Positions 27,427 through 36,528 of a stretch of 64,000 bases of DNA are shown one piece after another. The position numbers and the translations under genes were made by a program. The stretch lies in NCBI RefSeq assembly GCF_004919085.1, contig NZ_STGL01000002.1, forward strand, positions 248,001 to 312,000, given 5' to 3'. The DNA is from Nocardioides sp. GY 10127. GTDB taxonomy: Bacteria; Actinomycetota; Actinomycetes; Propionibacteriales; Nocardioidaceae. A model generated the notes under the pieces. The model was not told where the DNA came from, searched no databases, and worked only from the letters and a program-made list of their open reading frames with translations. Within the stretch, counting starts at the first letter, position 1; each line of letters opens with the position of its first letter.

Positions 27427-27480
27427 GAGTACATCCTCGTTTCCAAACGAAGGAGACTCCAACCAACCCAGGGCGACTCA

Positions 27481-28278
27481 TACCTCGCTCCGACCTACCG
27501 CAAGGTGGTGTTCGCCAACGTGTCCACCGTCTTCACCGCGGCGGTCGCCGACGAGCTCATCCCGAAGAACCCATGCAAGGCCCCCTCGGTACGCAAGCCA
27601 CGATCCGACCCGAAGAACCTTGTCCCCTGGACGAGCAAGCGGGTCTTGGCGGTACGTGACGGGTTGCCCGACCGCTATCAGATCGTGGTGTGGCTCGGCG
27701 CCGGCCTCGGGTTGCGACAGGGCGAGATCTTCGGCCTCTCCCCCGACGACATCGACTTCGACGCCAGCGAGGTGCACGTCCGACGTCAGGTCAAGCTCTT
27801 CTCCAGCAACCGCCAGGTCTTCGGGCTGCCCAAGGGCCGCAAGACCCGCAAGGTGCCACTGCCGGACGCCGTCGCCGATGCCATCACCGCCTACATGACA
27901 GCGCATCCGCCCATTGAGGTGACTCGGCCGTGGATGACGCTCGACGGGAAACCGACGACAGTCTCCCTGCTGCTGACCACTCGGGAGAAGGGAGCGATGA
28001 ATCGCAACTACTTCAACACCTACCTGTGGCGTCCTGCGTTGGAGCGAGCCGATGTCCCCGATCTGCGGGAGAACGGGTGCCACCCACTGCGCCACTTCTT
28101 CGCCAGCACGGCCCTGCACGAGGGTGAGACCATCAAGGCGGTCAGCGAGTATCTCGGTCACGCCGACCCCGGCTTCACCCTGCGGACCTACACGCATCTG
28201 ATGGAGGGCAGCTCGGAGCGCACCAGGCGTGCGATCGACACCGCCTTCCTCGGCGAGGACGAGGAAGGCGACGAATGA
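27481..28278 (+). pseudogene. int: Tyrosine integrase, N-terminus lost
   Basis: The 265-residue remainder of a phage-type tyrosine recombinase. It starts mid-way in the core-binding domain (YLAPTYRKVVFANVSTVF) directly at the end of IS copy 2. All catalytic residues are present: Arg in GLRQGEIFGL, His-x-x-Arg in HPLRHFF, His in LGHADP and Tyr in LRTYTHLM. What is missing is the arm-binding domain and part of the core-binding domain. It lies 0.8 kb from an att-like site (29062-29141), the usual place for an integrase. An apparent longer frame upstream merely runs antisense through the IS. Confidence 0.88.
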
Positions 28279-28398
28279 GATGCGCTCGACGGTCGATACA
28301 ACGGTCTTGCCCGAGATTAGCGACAACCGTTGTCGCGTTCCGGCCGGCGTTGACGGCCTTGGGCCACTTCCAGACGCGATCTGACGGTCCGACCCACT

Positions 28399-28436
28399 AC
28401 TAACGTTTGTCGTTAGTATCACGTCACGTTAGTATC
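28399..28436 (+). promoter_or_regulatory. higBA promoter with overlapping operator
   Basis: ACTAACG (28399-28405) faces CGTTAGT (28411-28417), and CGTTAGTATC occurs twice (28411-28420 and 28427-28436). They overlap a promoter with -35 TTGTCG (28407-28412), a 17-base spacer and -10 TAGTAT (28430-28435). The -10 ends 6 bases before the GTG start, so the transcript is probably leaderless. The layout fits autorepression by the HigA antitoxin. Confidence 0.65.
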
Positions 28437-28441
28437 GTGTC

Positions 28442-28723
28442 GTGATCCGGTCCTTCAAGAACATGGACACCGAGAAGGTCTGGAACCGCGAACATGTCCG
28501 AGCCCTCGGACCCGAACTGCAACGCGCCGCACAGAAGAAGCTCCGGCTCCTCAACGCGGCCTCAGAACTGAACAGCCTGCGGGTGCCGCCCGGCAATCGC
28601 CTGGAGAAGCTGGTCGGCGACCGCGCCGGCCAACACTCCATCCGCATCAACGACCAATACCGGATCTGCTTCGTCTGGACCGATACCGGACCGACCGACG
28701 TCGAGATCACCGACTACCACTGA
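28442..28723 (+). CDS. higB: HigB-like RelE-superfamily toxin
   Basis: A 93-residue protein of the HigB/plasmid maintenance killer family (MIRSFKN...LRVPPGNRLEKLVGDRAGQHSIRINDQYRICFVW). Members are ribosome-dependent mRNA interferases held inactive by HigA. The toxin-first order is typical of higBA. GTG 28442 lies just downstream of the -10 element. The antitoxin start follows within 22 bases. Its likely role here is to stabilise the element. Confidence 0.9.
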   Translation: MIRSFKNMDTEKVWNREHVRALGPELQRAAQKKLRLLNAASELNSLRVPPGNRLEKLVGDRAGQHSIRINDQYRICFVWTDTGPTDVEITDYH

Positions 28724-28744
28724 ATGCCACGAGAGGAGACGAGC

Positions 28745-29050
28745 ATGGCCACCACGGCGAAGGCACACGACCCGATCACCCCGGGCGAGATCCTGCTGAC
28801 CGAGTTCCTGGAGCCACTCGGCATCAGCCAGTACCGACTCGCCCAGGCCACCGGTCTCCCCCAGACCCGGATCAGCCAGATCGTGCGCGGCAAGCGCGCC
28901 ATCACCACCGACACCGCCCTGCGCCTGTCCAAGGCCCTCGGCGTCGACGACCGGTTCTGGATCAACATCCAGACCGACTACGACCTGGAGGTCGAGCGCG
29001 ACCTGCACGCCGACGACCTGGCCAAAGTCACCGCCCTGGTCGCGACCTGA
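28745..29050 (+). CDS. higA: HigA-like XRE antitoxin
   Basis: A 101-residue protein with the HigA/VapI pattern: an N-terminal HPxxPGEIL-like segment (HDPITPGEILLTEFL), then an HTH (YRLAQATGLPQTRISQIVRGKRAITTDTALRLSKALG) and FWINIQTDYDLE. It neutralises HigB and binds the operator upstream. ATG 28745 is preferred over ATG 28724 because GAGAGGAGA sits 7 bases before it. Confidence 0.9.
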   Translation: MATTAKAHDPITPGEILLTEFLEPLGISQYRLAQATGLPQTRISQIVRGKRAITTDTALRLSKALGVDDRFWINIQTDYDLEVERDLHADDLAKVTALVAT

Positions 29051-29061
29051 ACTCGGCAACG

Positions 29062-29141
29062 TGCGGCCCCACGGAGGCCCCAGCGCCAGCCGAACCCGCG
29101 TCTGCGCAGGTCAGCACCGGTGCGTAGATCACTACTACGAC
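29062..29141 (+). repeat. Internal att-like site (arm repeats plus core)
   Basis: TGCGGCCCCA at 29062-29071 and GAGGCCCCAG just after it are followed, 71 bases from the first repeat, by TACTACGAC (29133-29141). At the right end the same repeat begins at 47108 and the core at 47179, again 71 bases. Between them the two sites also share a GCGT-T and GGTCAG pattern. The core here diverges after TACTACGAC (continues CTGTAG). It looks like a relic right attachment site of a first module, adjacent to its integrase and higBA. Confidence 0.65.
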
Positions 29142-29284
29142 CTGTAGTCACTTGTGCGCGTAGAGCTCGGACTCCGCTTCTTCTGCACGAGAGCACTGGC
29201 AGTGTCTGGCTGTCTCGCGCGTAGGCAAGGGTGACGCGAGGTGCACCGGAGTGCGCCACGATGCCGTTCGAAAGTTCCCGACGC

Positions 29285-29704
29285 TCAGCTCAGTTGGTTC
29301 GTCGTCGTTCGCGAGAGGACGTCGGCGTCGCTGCAGAACCCGTCGCGTCGGCGCTTGAGGCAGAGCAGCCCCAGAAGGTGGCCGTCAGGGTCGATGACGG
29401 CTCGCCGACGCTCGGCTCGGGTCTGCATCAGTCGAAGCGCATCACTGGCCGAGGTATCGGGACTGATCGTTCGGTTCTCTAGCACTGCGTGTTCGAGCGC
29501 ATGTGCGTGCCCCTGGGGGAGTTCAGCGAGGTCGTCGCGCACGAGGGTGCCGAGCAACAGTCCCTGGTCGTTGGTGATCAGCAGCATGTGCACGTGATCG
29601 TCGTGGAGGGCTGCCCGTGCCTGATCCACGCTGGTGTCGGGACTCAAAGTCTTGGGTAGGCGTACGACGACGTCGTGGACGTCCTTGCCTGACAGATGCT
29701 GCAT
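29285..29704 (-). CDS. CBS-pair protein, last gene of the nar operon
   Basis: A 139-residue protein built of two CBS motifs (about residues 10-65 and 75-130), a module that usually binds adenine nucleotides and senses energy state. Its ATG is 3 bases behind the narI stop, so it is co-translated with the nitrate reductase genes. It has no attached effector domain. A role in tuning nitrate respiration is plausible but not shown. Confidence 0.8.
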   Translation of the reverse strand: MQHLSGKDVHDVVVRLPKTLSPDTSVDQARAALHDDHVHMLLITNDQGLLLGTLVRDDLAELPQGHAHALEHAVLENRTISPDTSASDALRLMQTRAERRRAVIDPDGHLLGLLCLKRRRDGFCSDADVLSRTTTNQLS

Positions 29705-29707
29705 CGC

Positions 29708-30436
29708 TCAGGAACCCACGCGGTCCCAGCCTCGACGGGTGGGTCGGCTACCCATCTGGTCTTCACGTGACCGGTACACGATGTAAGGGCGGGTGAGATA
29801 GCCGACGGGCGCGGAGAAGACGTGCACGAGGCGGGTGAAGGGCCAGAGTGCGAAGAGCCCGAACGCGACGAGGGCGTGAAGCTGGAAGCCGATGGGTGCG
29901 TCGGCCATGAGGTCGGGCTGTGGTTGGAAGGCGAGGAAGGAGCGGTACCAGACGGAAACGCCTTCGCGGTAGTTGTACTCACCACCAAGCGAGAAGATCG
30001 ACCCGGCGATGGTGTTCCACATGCCCAGGACGATGGCGGCGCCGAGGAAGGCGTACATGACCTTGTCCATGGGGGTGGTGGCACTGAAGACAGGGCCGAC
30101 GGTGCGGCGTCGGTAGATCAGGATGGTCATTCCCGCCAGGGCCATCAGCCCAGCGATCAGGCCGCCGATGACGGCGACGAGGTGGTAGAGGTGGTCGTCG
30201 ACGCCGACTGTCTCGGTCCACGAACGCGGGACGAGAAGCCCGATGATGTGGCCGCCGACGACGCCGAGCATGCCGAAGTGGAACAGTGGGGATCCGAGGC
30301 GGAGGAGTCGGTCCTCGTAGAGCTGTGAGGATCTCGTGGTCCAGCCGAACTTGTCGTAGCGGTAGCGCCAGACGTGTCCGACGACGAACGTGGTCAGGCA
30401 CAGGTACGGGACGATGACCCACAAGAAGGTGCTCAT
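29708..30436 (-). CDS. narI: Respiratory nitrate reductase gamma subunit NarI
   Basis: NarI is the cytochrome b subunit that oxidises quinol and passes electrons to NarH. The 242-residue product has five transmembrane segments. Haem-ligand histidines are visible in LFHFGMLGVVGGHIIGLLVP and in the last span (FQLHALVAFGLFALWPFTRLVHVFSAP). ATG 30436 overlaps the narJ stop by four bases (ATGA). Membrane-bound, it anchors NarGH on the cytoplasmic side. Confidence 0.95.
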   Translation of the reverse strand: MSTFLWVIVPYLCLTTFVVGHVWRYRYDKFGWTTRSSQLYEDRLLRLGSPLFHFGMLGVVGGHIIGLLVPRSWTETVGVDDHLYHLVAVIGGLIAGLMALAGMTILIYRRRTVGPVFSATTPMDKVMYAFLGAAIVLGMWNTIAGSIFSLGGEYNYREGVSVWYRSFLAFQPQPDLMADAPIGFQLHALVAFGLFALWPFTRLVHVFSAPVGYLTRPYIVYRSREDQMGSRPTRRGWDRVGS

Positions 30437-31146
30437 CGGGGGGCTCCTACAGGGATCGTCGATCCGGAGATCAGGGCGGGGCCGGCCAGAGAGCTGGTGG
30501 CCGGGTCGGCGCCGTAACCGCCGAGACCGACTTCTTCGGCGGGCGGGCCCTGCTCGATGAGGCGGCGGACGGCGTCGGCCTCGTCGCCGGCGAGCTCGGG
30601 CAGGCTGTCGCAAACGGCGCGCACCGCGGCGTGCCAGGGGGAACCGGTGGATCCGTCGTGGTTGCGCCAGCCGGCGAGGGCGATGCGGAGCATCTCGATG
30701 CCGGCGCGGTGGTCGTTGAGCAGCCGCCAGGCGACGTCGGCGTCGACGGTGGCGCCGAACTGCAGGACGGCGCAGAGGTGGTCGGGAAGCTCGCCGCTGT
30801 CGTCGTCCCACTGCATGCAGGCGGCGCGGTAGGCCTGTTTGAAGCCCAGGAGCGCGGTGCCTCGGCGTCGGGTGTCGCCGTAGGCGTAGTAGGTGAGGTA
30901 GAGGGCGCACTTGCGGGTGTGGTCGAACGTCTCGACGTACTCCTCCTGGAGCGTGCGCAACTCCCGGGTTCGCAGGTGGGTCAGCAGCGGGTCGAGTCCA
31001 GCCTCGGCGGGCGCCAAGGTCTCGATGGTGTCGAGGTCAGCGAGGAGCTCGGCCGTGGGGTAGTCAAGGAGCACGGAGCACGCCGCCCAGAGGCCCTCAC
31101 AGTCGGCGGGACGGGTGCGTGCGCGTTTGCGTGAGAGCAGCGGCAT
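30433..31146 (-). CDS. narJ: Nitrate reductase assembly chaperone NarJ
   Basis: A 237-residue cytoplasmic chaperone of the NarJ/TorD family needed for molybdenum-cofactor insertion into NarG. The conserved segment EEYVETFDHTRKCALYLTYYAYGDTRRRG is the NarJ hallmark. ATG 31146 overlaps the narH stop by one base (TGATG). The C-terminal third is variable, as in the family. Confidence 0.94.
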   Translation of the reverse strand: MPLLSRKRARTRPADCEGLWAACSVLLDYPTAELLADLDTIETLAPAEAGLDPLLTHLRTRELRTLQEEYVETFDHTRKCALYLTYYAYGDTRRRGTALLGFKQAYRAACMQWDDDSGELPDHLCAVLQFGATVDADVAWRLLNDHRAGIEMLRIALAGWRNHDGSTGSPWHAAVRAVCDSLPELAGDEADAVRRLIEQGPPAEEVGLGGYGADPATSSLAGPALISGSTIPVGAPR

Positions 31147-32825
31147 CAGCGGTCTCCACTCTGCTTGTCGGCGGGTGGCGGGAACAGCCCTGTTGGGGTG
31201 CCGCGACCGTCCCAGTTGAGCAGGTTCACCCGGCCGGCCTTGGAGCCTCCGCCGACGAGCTCGTCGCTGGTGTCGGAGGTCTGCCGGTCCTGGAGCATCC
31301 GGAAGTTCTCCACCGCCACGGGCGTCGGGTAGCCGGCTCCTTCGCCCAGCAGCGCTTGGTCGTAGTACGAGCCGGCGGCGTCGAAGTCGACTGAGCACTC
31401 GGTCGCGAGCTCTTCGAGGGCGTGGGCCTGCTCGGCGTGGGCGGGAGGGATGACGTAGCGCTCGTTGTACTTGGCGATCGCGAGCAGGCGGAACATTTCG
31501 TACATCGACTCGCCGGTCATGCCGACGGCCTGGGGGATGGTGTCGTCGGGGTCGCGGCCGAGGTTGATATCTCGCATGTAGGAACGCATCGCCGCGAGCT
31601 TGCGCAGCACCCGGTCCACCGGGACGGTGTCACCGGCGGTGAACAGGTTGGCGAGGTACTCCACCGGGATCCGAAGAGCGTCGATGGCGGCGAAGAGGTT
31701 GCCGCGGTCCTCCGCGTCCTCCCCGGTCTCCTTGATGACGTCGACCACCGGTGACAGCGGGGGAATGTACCAGACCATCGGCATCGTGCGGTACTCCGGG
31801 TGCAGTGGCAGCGCCACCTCGTACTTGTTGATCAGCGCCCAGACCGGGGACCTCCTCGCGGCCTCGATCCAGTCGCCGGGGATGCCGGCTGCCTCGGCCG
31901 CCCGCTGGACGTCGGGGTCCTCCGGGTCGAGGAAGCAGGCCCGCTGGGCGTCGTAGAGCTGGTGCTCGTCCTCGATCGAGGCGGCCTCGAGGACCTTGTC
32001 GGCGTCATAGAGGACCAGGCCGATGTAACGCAGTCGTCCGACGCAGGTCTCGGAGCAAACGGTGGGAATGCCGACCTCGATGCGCGGGTAGCAGAAGGTG
32101 CACTTCTCGGCCTTACCGGTCTTGTGGTTGAAGTAGACCTTCTTGTACGGGCAGCCGGACACGCACATCCGCCAGCCTCGGCAGCGGTCCTGGTCGACCA
32201 GGACAATGCCGTCCTCGGCGCGCTTGTAGATCGCGCCCGAGGGACAGGAGGCTGCACAGGAGGGGTTGAGGCAATGCTCGCAGATGCGCGGAAGGTAGAA
32301 CATGAACGTCTGCTCGAACTCGAGCTTGACCTTGTCCTCGATGCCCTTGAGCATCACGTCACGCGCGGCGTGTTCCTGGGATCCGCCGAGGTCGTCGTCC
32401 CAGTTGGCCGACCACTCGACGTTCATGTCCTTCCCCGAGATCAATGACTTGGGCCGCGCCACGGGGAAGGTGTCGGACTGGGGTGAGTTGAGCAGCGTCT
32501 CGTAGTCGTAGGTCCAGGGCTCGTAGTAGTCGTTGATCGAGGGGAGCTTGGGGTTGGAGAAGATGTTGAGCAGCTTCTTGACCCGGCCGCCAGCCTTGAG
32601 TGCGAGCCGGCCGTTGGGCTTGCGGACCCAGCCGCCCTGCCAGGTCTCCTGGTCCTCATACGTGCGGGGGTAGCCGAGGCCGGGTCGGGTCTCGACGTTG
32701 TTGAACCAGACGTACTCGGTGCCGGTGCGGTTGGTCCACGCCTGCTTGCAAGTGACCGAGCAGGTGTGGCAGCCGATGCACTTGTCGAGGTTCATGACCA
32801 TGGCCATCTGTGCCATCACGCGCAT
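31146..32825 (-). CDS. narH: Respiratory nitrate reductase beta subunit NarH
   Basis: A 559-residue iron-sulfur electron-transfer subunit. Four cluster-binding groups are visible: CIGCHTCSVTC, CEHCLNPSCAASC, CRGWRMCVSGC (Trp replaces one Cys, the sign of the 3Fe-4S cluster in NarH) and CTFC...CSETC. It links NarI haems to the NarG molybdenum site. It starts 1 base after the narG stop. Length and composition match the family. Confidence 0.96.
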   Translation of the reverse strand: MRVMAQMAMVMNLDKCIGCHTCSVTCKQAWTNRTGTEYVWFNNVETRPGLGYPRTYEDQETWQGGWVRKPNGRLALKAGGRVKKLLNIFSNPKLPSINDYYEPWTYDYETLLNSPQSDTFPVARPKSLISGKDMNVEWSANWDDDLGGSQEHAARDVMLKGIEDKVKLEFEQTFMFYLPRICEHCLNPSCAASCPSGAIYKRAEDGIVLVDQDRCRGWRMCVSGCPYKKVYFNHKTGKAEKCTFCYPRIEVGIPTVCSETCVGRLRYIGLVLYDADKVLEAASIEDEHQLYDAQRACFLDPEDPDVQRAAEAAGIPGDWIEAARRSPVWALINKYEVALPLHPEYRTMPMVWYIPPLSPVVDVIKETGEDAEDRGNLFAAIDALRIPVEYLANLFTAGDTVPVDRVLRKLAAMRSYMRDINLGRDPDDTIPQAVGMTGESMYEMFRLLAIAKYNERYVIPPAHAEQAHALEELATECSVDFDAAGSYYDQALLGEGAGYPTPVAVENFRMLQDRQTSDTSDELVGGGSKAGRVNLLNWDGRGTPTGLFPPPADKQSGDR

Positions 32826-32826
32826 G

Positions 32827-35800
32827 TCAGTACTCCACCTTCGTCGTGCGCTTGCGGATGGTCGTTACTTCGTCCCGGTTGTTGCCGATCGGTCCGATGT
32901 AGTTGAAGAAGTACGCGAGCTGGGCGTAGCCGCCGACGATGTGGTTGGGCTTCATCAGCACCCGGGTGAGGCTGTTGTGGATGCCCCCGCGCTTGCCGTC
33001 TCGCTCGGTGAGCGGCACGTCGATGAGCCGGTCCTGGGCGTGGTGCATGTAGACCGTTCCCTCGGGCATCCGGTGGCTGACGATGGCCCGTGCTGCGACG
33101 ACGCCGTTGCGGTTGACCATCTCGATCCAGTCGTTGTCCCGCACCCCGATCTTGGCTGCGTCGCGGTCCGACATCCACACCGATTGGCCGCCCCGCGAGA
33201 GGGACAGCATGAATAGGTTGTCCTGGTACTCGGAGTGGATGGACCACTTGTTGTGGGGTGTCAGGTAGCGCACGGCGACTCCGAGTTCGCCGGTCGTGCC
33301 GATCGGGGGCTCCCCGAACAGGTGGGTCATGTTCAACGGTGGGCGGTAGACCGGGAGCATCTCCCCCATCCCGAGGAACCAGTCGTGGTCGACGTAGAAC
33401 TGCTGGCGACCGGTGAGGGTGTGGAACGGCTTCTTGCGCTCGATGTTGATCGTGAACGGGCTGTAGCGGCGTCCACCCGACTCCGAACCGGACCACTCCG
33501 GTGAGGTGATGACCGGTACGGGCGCGACCTGGGTGTCGGCGAAGGTGATCTGCTTGCCTTCGTGCTCGCTGGCTAGGTCGTGCAACTGGGTGCCGGTGCG
33601 CTTCTCGAGGAACTTGAACCCCTGGGTGGCCAGGTGTCCGTTGGAGACACCGGCGAGGTGGAGGATGGCGTCGGCCATCTGTACGTCGGTCTCGACCTTG
33701 GGCTGGCCGTCGCCGGCGCCGCCGTGGGTGACGCCGTTGCGGGTGCGGAGGATGTCGATCTCGCGCTTGACGTCGTAGGCCACGCCCTTGGTGAGCATGC
33801 CGACGTTCTCCATCAGCGGCCCGATCGAGATCATCTTGTCGTAGATCGCGGTGTAGTCGCGTTCGGCGACGGCGATGACCGGCATCGTCTTGCCCGGGAC
33901 GGGGTCGCAGCCGTCGGGGTGGTCGGGGCCGAGCCGCCAGTCCTTGACGACGCCGTGCTCGGTGGCCATCGCCTCCGGGGTGTCGTGCCACAGGGGCTTG
34001 GCGACCACGTCCTTGCGGGTGCCGAGGTGGGTCTCGGCGAGCTCGGAGAACTTCTTGGCGATGACCTTCCAGGTGTCCCAGTCCGACTTGGTCTGCCACG
34101 GCGGGGCGATGGCGGGGTTGAAGGAGTGCACGAACGGGTGCATGTCGGTGGTGGAGAGGTCGTGCTTCTCGTACCAGGTGGCCGCGGGCAGGACGACGTC
34201 GCTGAAGATGGTGCTGCTGGTCATCCTGAAGTCGATGGTCATCAGCAGGTCGAGTTTGCCCTCGGGCGCCTCGTCGGCCCACGTGACGGTGCTTGGCCGC
34301 TGGTCGGGTTCGGCCTCCGTGGCCGTCGCGGAGCTGTCGGTGCCGAGCAGGTGCCGCAGGAAGTACTCGTTGCCCTTGGCCGAGCTGCCGAGCAGGTTCG
34401 AGCGCCACAGGGACAGTACGCGGGGGTGGTTGTCAGCCGCTTCGGGGTCCTCGACCGCGAACTTGAGCCGGCCCTCCTTGAGCTCCTGGGCGACGAAGGC
34501 GGGGGCTTCCATGCCGGCGGCCTCTGCGTCGTCGGCGAGCTGCAGGCTGCTGCGGTCGAAGGTGGGATAGCTCGGGCTCCACCCGAGCCGGGCGGACTGG
34601 GCCAGGAGGTCCATGACGGTCTTGCCGGCGAAGATCCCGGTGCCGGCGTCGAGGTCGTCGGCGGTGAAGGTGTCGTAGCGGTACTGGGAGGTGTTGACGT
34701 ACCAGTACGCGGTCTGGTTCATGTGCCGCGGCGGGCGGTGCCAGTCCAGGGCGAAAGCCATGTGCTGGAAGCCCATGATGGGGCGGATTTTCTCCTGGCC
34801 GACGTAGTGCGCCCAGCCGCCGCCGTTGCGGCCCTGGGTGCCGGTGATCGTGGTCAGCAGCAGGATGGCGCGGTAGATCTGGTCGGAGTGGAACCAGTGG
34901 TTGACCCCGGCGCCGAGCAGGATCATGCCGCGACCCTCGGTATCGATGGCGTTCTGAGCCCATTCGCGCGCCAGTCGCGTGACCTGGGCTGCGGGGACGC
35001 CGGTGTGCTGCTCCTGCCACGCCGGCGTGGCAGGCACCGACGGGTCGTCGAAGGACTCGGGCCACTCGCCGGGGAGCCCTTCGCGATGTACGCCGTACTG
35101 CGCGAGCAGCAGGTCGAGCACCGTCGTCACCAACCGATCACCGACGCGTGCCACCGGGACGCCGCGACGCTCATGGACGACCTGGCCGTCAGGAGCGTCG
35201 AACCGCGGCAGCTCGACTACCGCGCTCTCCTCGAGGCCGCCCTCCGCGGTCGGATACATGGTCAGCGCGGGGTCGATGTCCCCTAGGTCGAGGTTCCACT
35301 GGCCCAGGCCCTCGTCGCCGTAGCGGTGTCCGATCGCACCGCGCGGGATCCGGACCTCCCCCGTCACGGCGTCCATGACCGCCGGCTTCCACATCTGGTT
35401 CTCACTGCCACCCTCGACGTGGCCGATGTCGCCGGCCACGAGGTACTTCCCCGGCCGGTAGGCGCCGTCGGCAGTGGGTTCGAGCGTGACCAGGTGGGGC
35501 AGGTCGGTGTACTGCTTGTTGTAGTCGGCGAAGAACGCCGGGAGGGAGTCGACGAAGTACTCCTTGAGGATCACGTGGCCCATCGCCATGGCCAGCGCGC
35601 CGTCGGTGCCGGGGGCGGGGTTGACCCACTCGTCGGCGAACTTGACGTTCTCGGCGTAGTCGGGTGCGACGGCGACGACTTTCTGGCCGCGGTAGCGTGC
35701 CTCGGTCATCCAGTGCGCGTCGGGGGTGCGGGTCATCGGGACGTTGGAGCCCCACATGAACAGGTAGCCGGCATCCCACCAGTCACCGGACTCCGGGACG

Positions 35801-36528
35801 TCGGTCTGGTCGCCGAACATCTGCGGCGAGGCGTTCGGAAGGTCGGCGTACCAGTCGTAGAACGACAGCATCGGGGCACCGATGAGCTCGAGGAACCTGG
35901 CGCCGGAGGTGTAGGAGACCGGTGACATCGCGGGGATCGGGCTGAAGCCTGCGATCCGGTCGGGTCCCCAGCGCTTGACCGTGTAGACGTGCGCGGCGGC
36001 GACGATCTCGGCGACCTCGTCCCAGCTCGCCCGAACGAGTCCGCCCTTGCCCCGGGCCTTCTTGTACGCCCGCGCCTGCTCCTCGTCCCGGACGATCGAA
36101 CCCCAGGCGACCACCGGGTCGCCGTAGCGCTGCTTGGCTGCCCGGAACATGTCGAGGAGCGCGCCGCGGACGTAGGGGTAGCGCACTCGTGTAGGGCTGT
36201 AGGTGTACCAGGAGAACGCCGCCCCTCGCGGGCAGCCGCGCGGCTCGTACTCGGGTCGGTCTGCGCCGGCGCTGGGGTAGTCGGTCTGCTGGGCCTCCCA
36301 GGTGATGATCCCGTCCTTGACGTAGACCTTCCACGAGCACGATCCCGTGCAGTTGACCCCATGGGTCGAGCGCACCACCTTGTCGTGACTCCACCGGTCC
36401 CGGTAGAAGACGTCACCCTCCCGGCCGCCCTCCTTGAACAGGCTGCGCTGGTCCTGGCTCACCTCAGCCTTGGTGAAGAACCGGCGCCCCGAGATCAGGC
36501 TGCGTTGCAGGGGGCTCTCAAGACTCAT
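32827..36528 (-). CDS. narG: Respiratory nitrate reductase alpha subunit NarG
   Basis: The catalytic molybdopterin subunit that reduces nitrate to nitrite in the cytoplasm, 1233 residues. The FS0 cluster ligands are His56, Cys60, Cys64 and Cys99 (H-x3-C-x3-C-x34-C), which is the NarG form. A vestigial twin-arginine segment (GRRFFTKA) near the N-terminus is typical of NarG. ATG 36528 is chosen; the start overlaps the upstream regulator by 11 bases, which couples the two. No frameshift or missing motif is seen. It lies within the integrated element. Confidence 0.96.
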   Translation of the reverse strand: MSLESPLQRSLISGRRFFTKAEVSQDQRSLFKEGGREGDVFYRDRWSHDKVVRSTHGVNCTGSCSWKVYVKDGIITWEAQQTDYPSAGADRPEYEPRGCPRGAAFSWYTYSPTRVRYPYVRGALLDMFRAAKQRYGDPVVAWGSIVRDEEQARAYKKARGKGGLVRASWDEVAEIVAAAHVYTVKRWGPDRIAGFSPIPAMSPVSYTSGARFLELIGAPMLSFYDWYADLPNASPQMFGDQTDVPESGDWWDAGYLFMWGSNVPMTRTPDAHWMTEARYRGQKVVAVAPDYAENVKFADEWVNPAPGTDGALAMAMGHVILKEYFVDSLPAFFADYNKQYTDLPHLVTLEPTADGAYRPGKYLVAGDIGHVEGGSENQMWKPAVMDAVTGEVRIPRGAIGHRYGDEGLGQWNLDLGDIDPALTMYPTAEGGLEESAVVELPRFDAPDGQVVHERRGVPVARVGDRLVTTVLDLLLAQYGVHREGLPGEWPESFDDPSVPATPAWQEQHTGVPAAQVTRLAREWAQNAIDTEGRGMILLGAGVNHWFHSDQIYRAILLLTTITGTQGRNGGGWAHYVGQEKIRPIMGFQHMAFALDWHRPPRHMNQTAYWYVNTSQYRYDTFTADDLDAGTGIFAGKTVMDLLAQSARLGWSPSYPTFDRSSLQLADDAEAAGMEAPAFVAQELKEGRLKFAVEDPEAADNHPRVLSLWRSNLLGSSAKGNEYFLRHLLGTDSSATATEAEPDQRPSTVTWADEAPEGKLDLLMTIDFRMTSSTIFSDVVLPAATWYEKHDLSTTDMHPFVHSFNPAIAPPWQTKSDWDTWKVIAKKFSELAETHLGTRKDVVAKPLWHDTPEAMATEHGVVKDWRLGPDHPDGCDPVPGKTMPVIAVAERDYTAIYDKMISIGPLMENVGMLTKGVAYDVKREIDILRTRNGVTHGGAGDGQPKVETDVQMADAILHLAGVSNGHLATQGFKFLEKRTGTQLHDLASEHEGKQITFADTQVAPVPVITSPEWSGSESGGRRYSPFTINIERKKPFHTLTGRQQFYVDHDWFLGMGEMLPVYRPPLNMTHLFGEPPIGTTGELGVAVRYLTPHNKWSIHSEYQDNLFMLSLSRGGQSVWMSDRDAAKIGVRDNDWIEMVNRNGVVAARAIVSHRMPEGTVYMHHAQDRLIDVPLTERDGKRGGIHNSLTRVLMKPNHIVGGYAQLAYFFNYIGPIGNNRDEVTTIRKRTTKVEY

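Larger units (their letters stand above)
26128..27480 (-). mobile_element. IS3-family insertion sequence (copy 2)
   Basis: A 1353-bp element with perfect 15-bp terminal repeats TGAGTCGCCCTGGGT (26128-26142; complement at 27466-27480) that continue imperfectly inward (TGGAGACTC/TGGAGTCTC). orfA and orfB lie on the minus strand. The flanks differ (ATCC left, TACC right), so no target duplication is seen; the adjoining integrase lacks its N-terminus, which points to an IS-associated deletion. It differs in sequence from copy 1. Confidence 0.9.

Noticed and set aside
27091..28278. 395-residue frame that would give the integrase a full-length N-terminus
   Set aside because: Its first 130 residues are the antisense of the IS orfA; the integrase-like part begins only at the IS boundary (27481).
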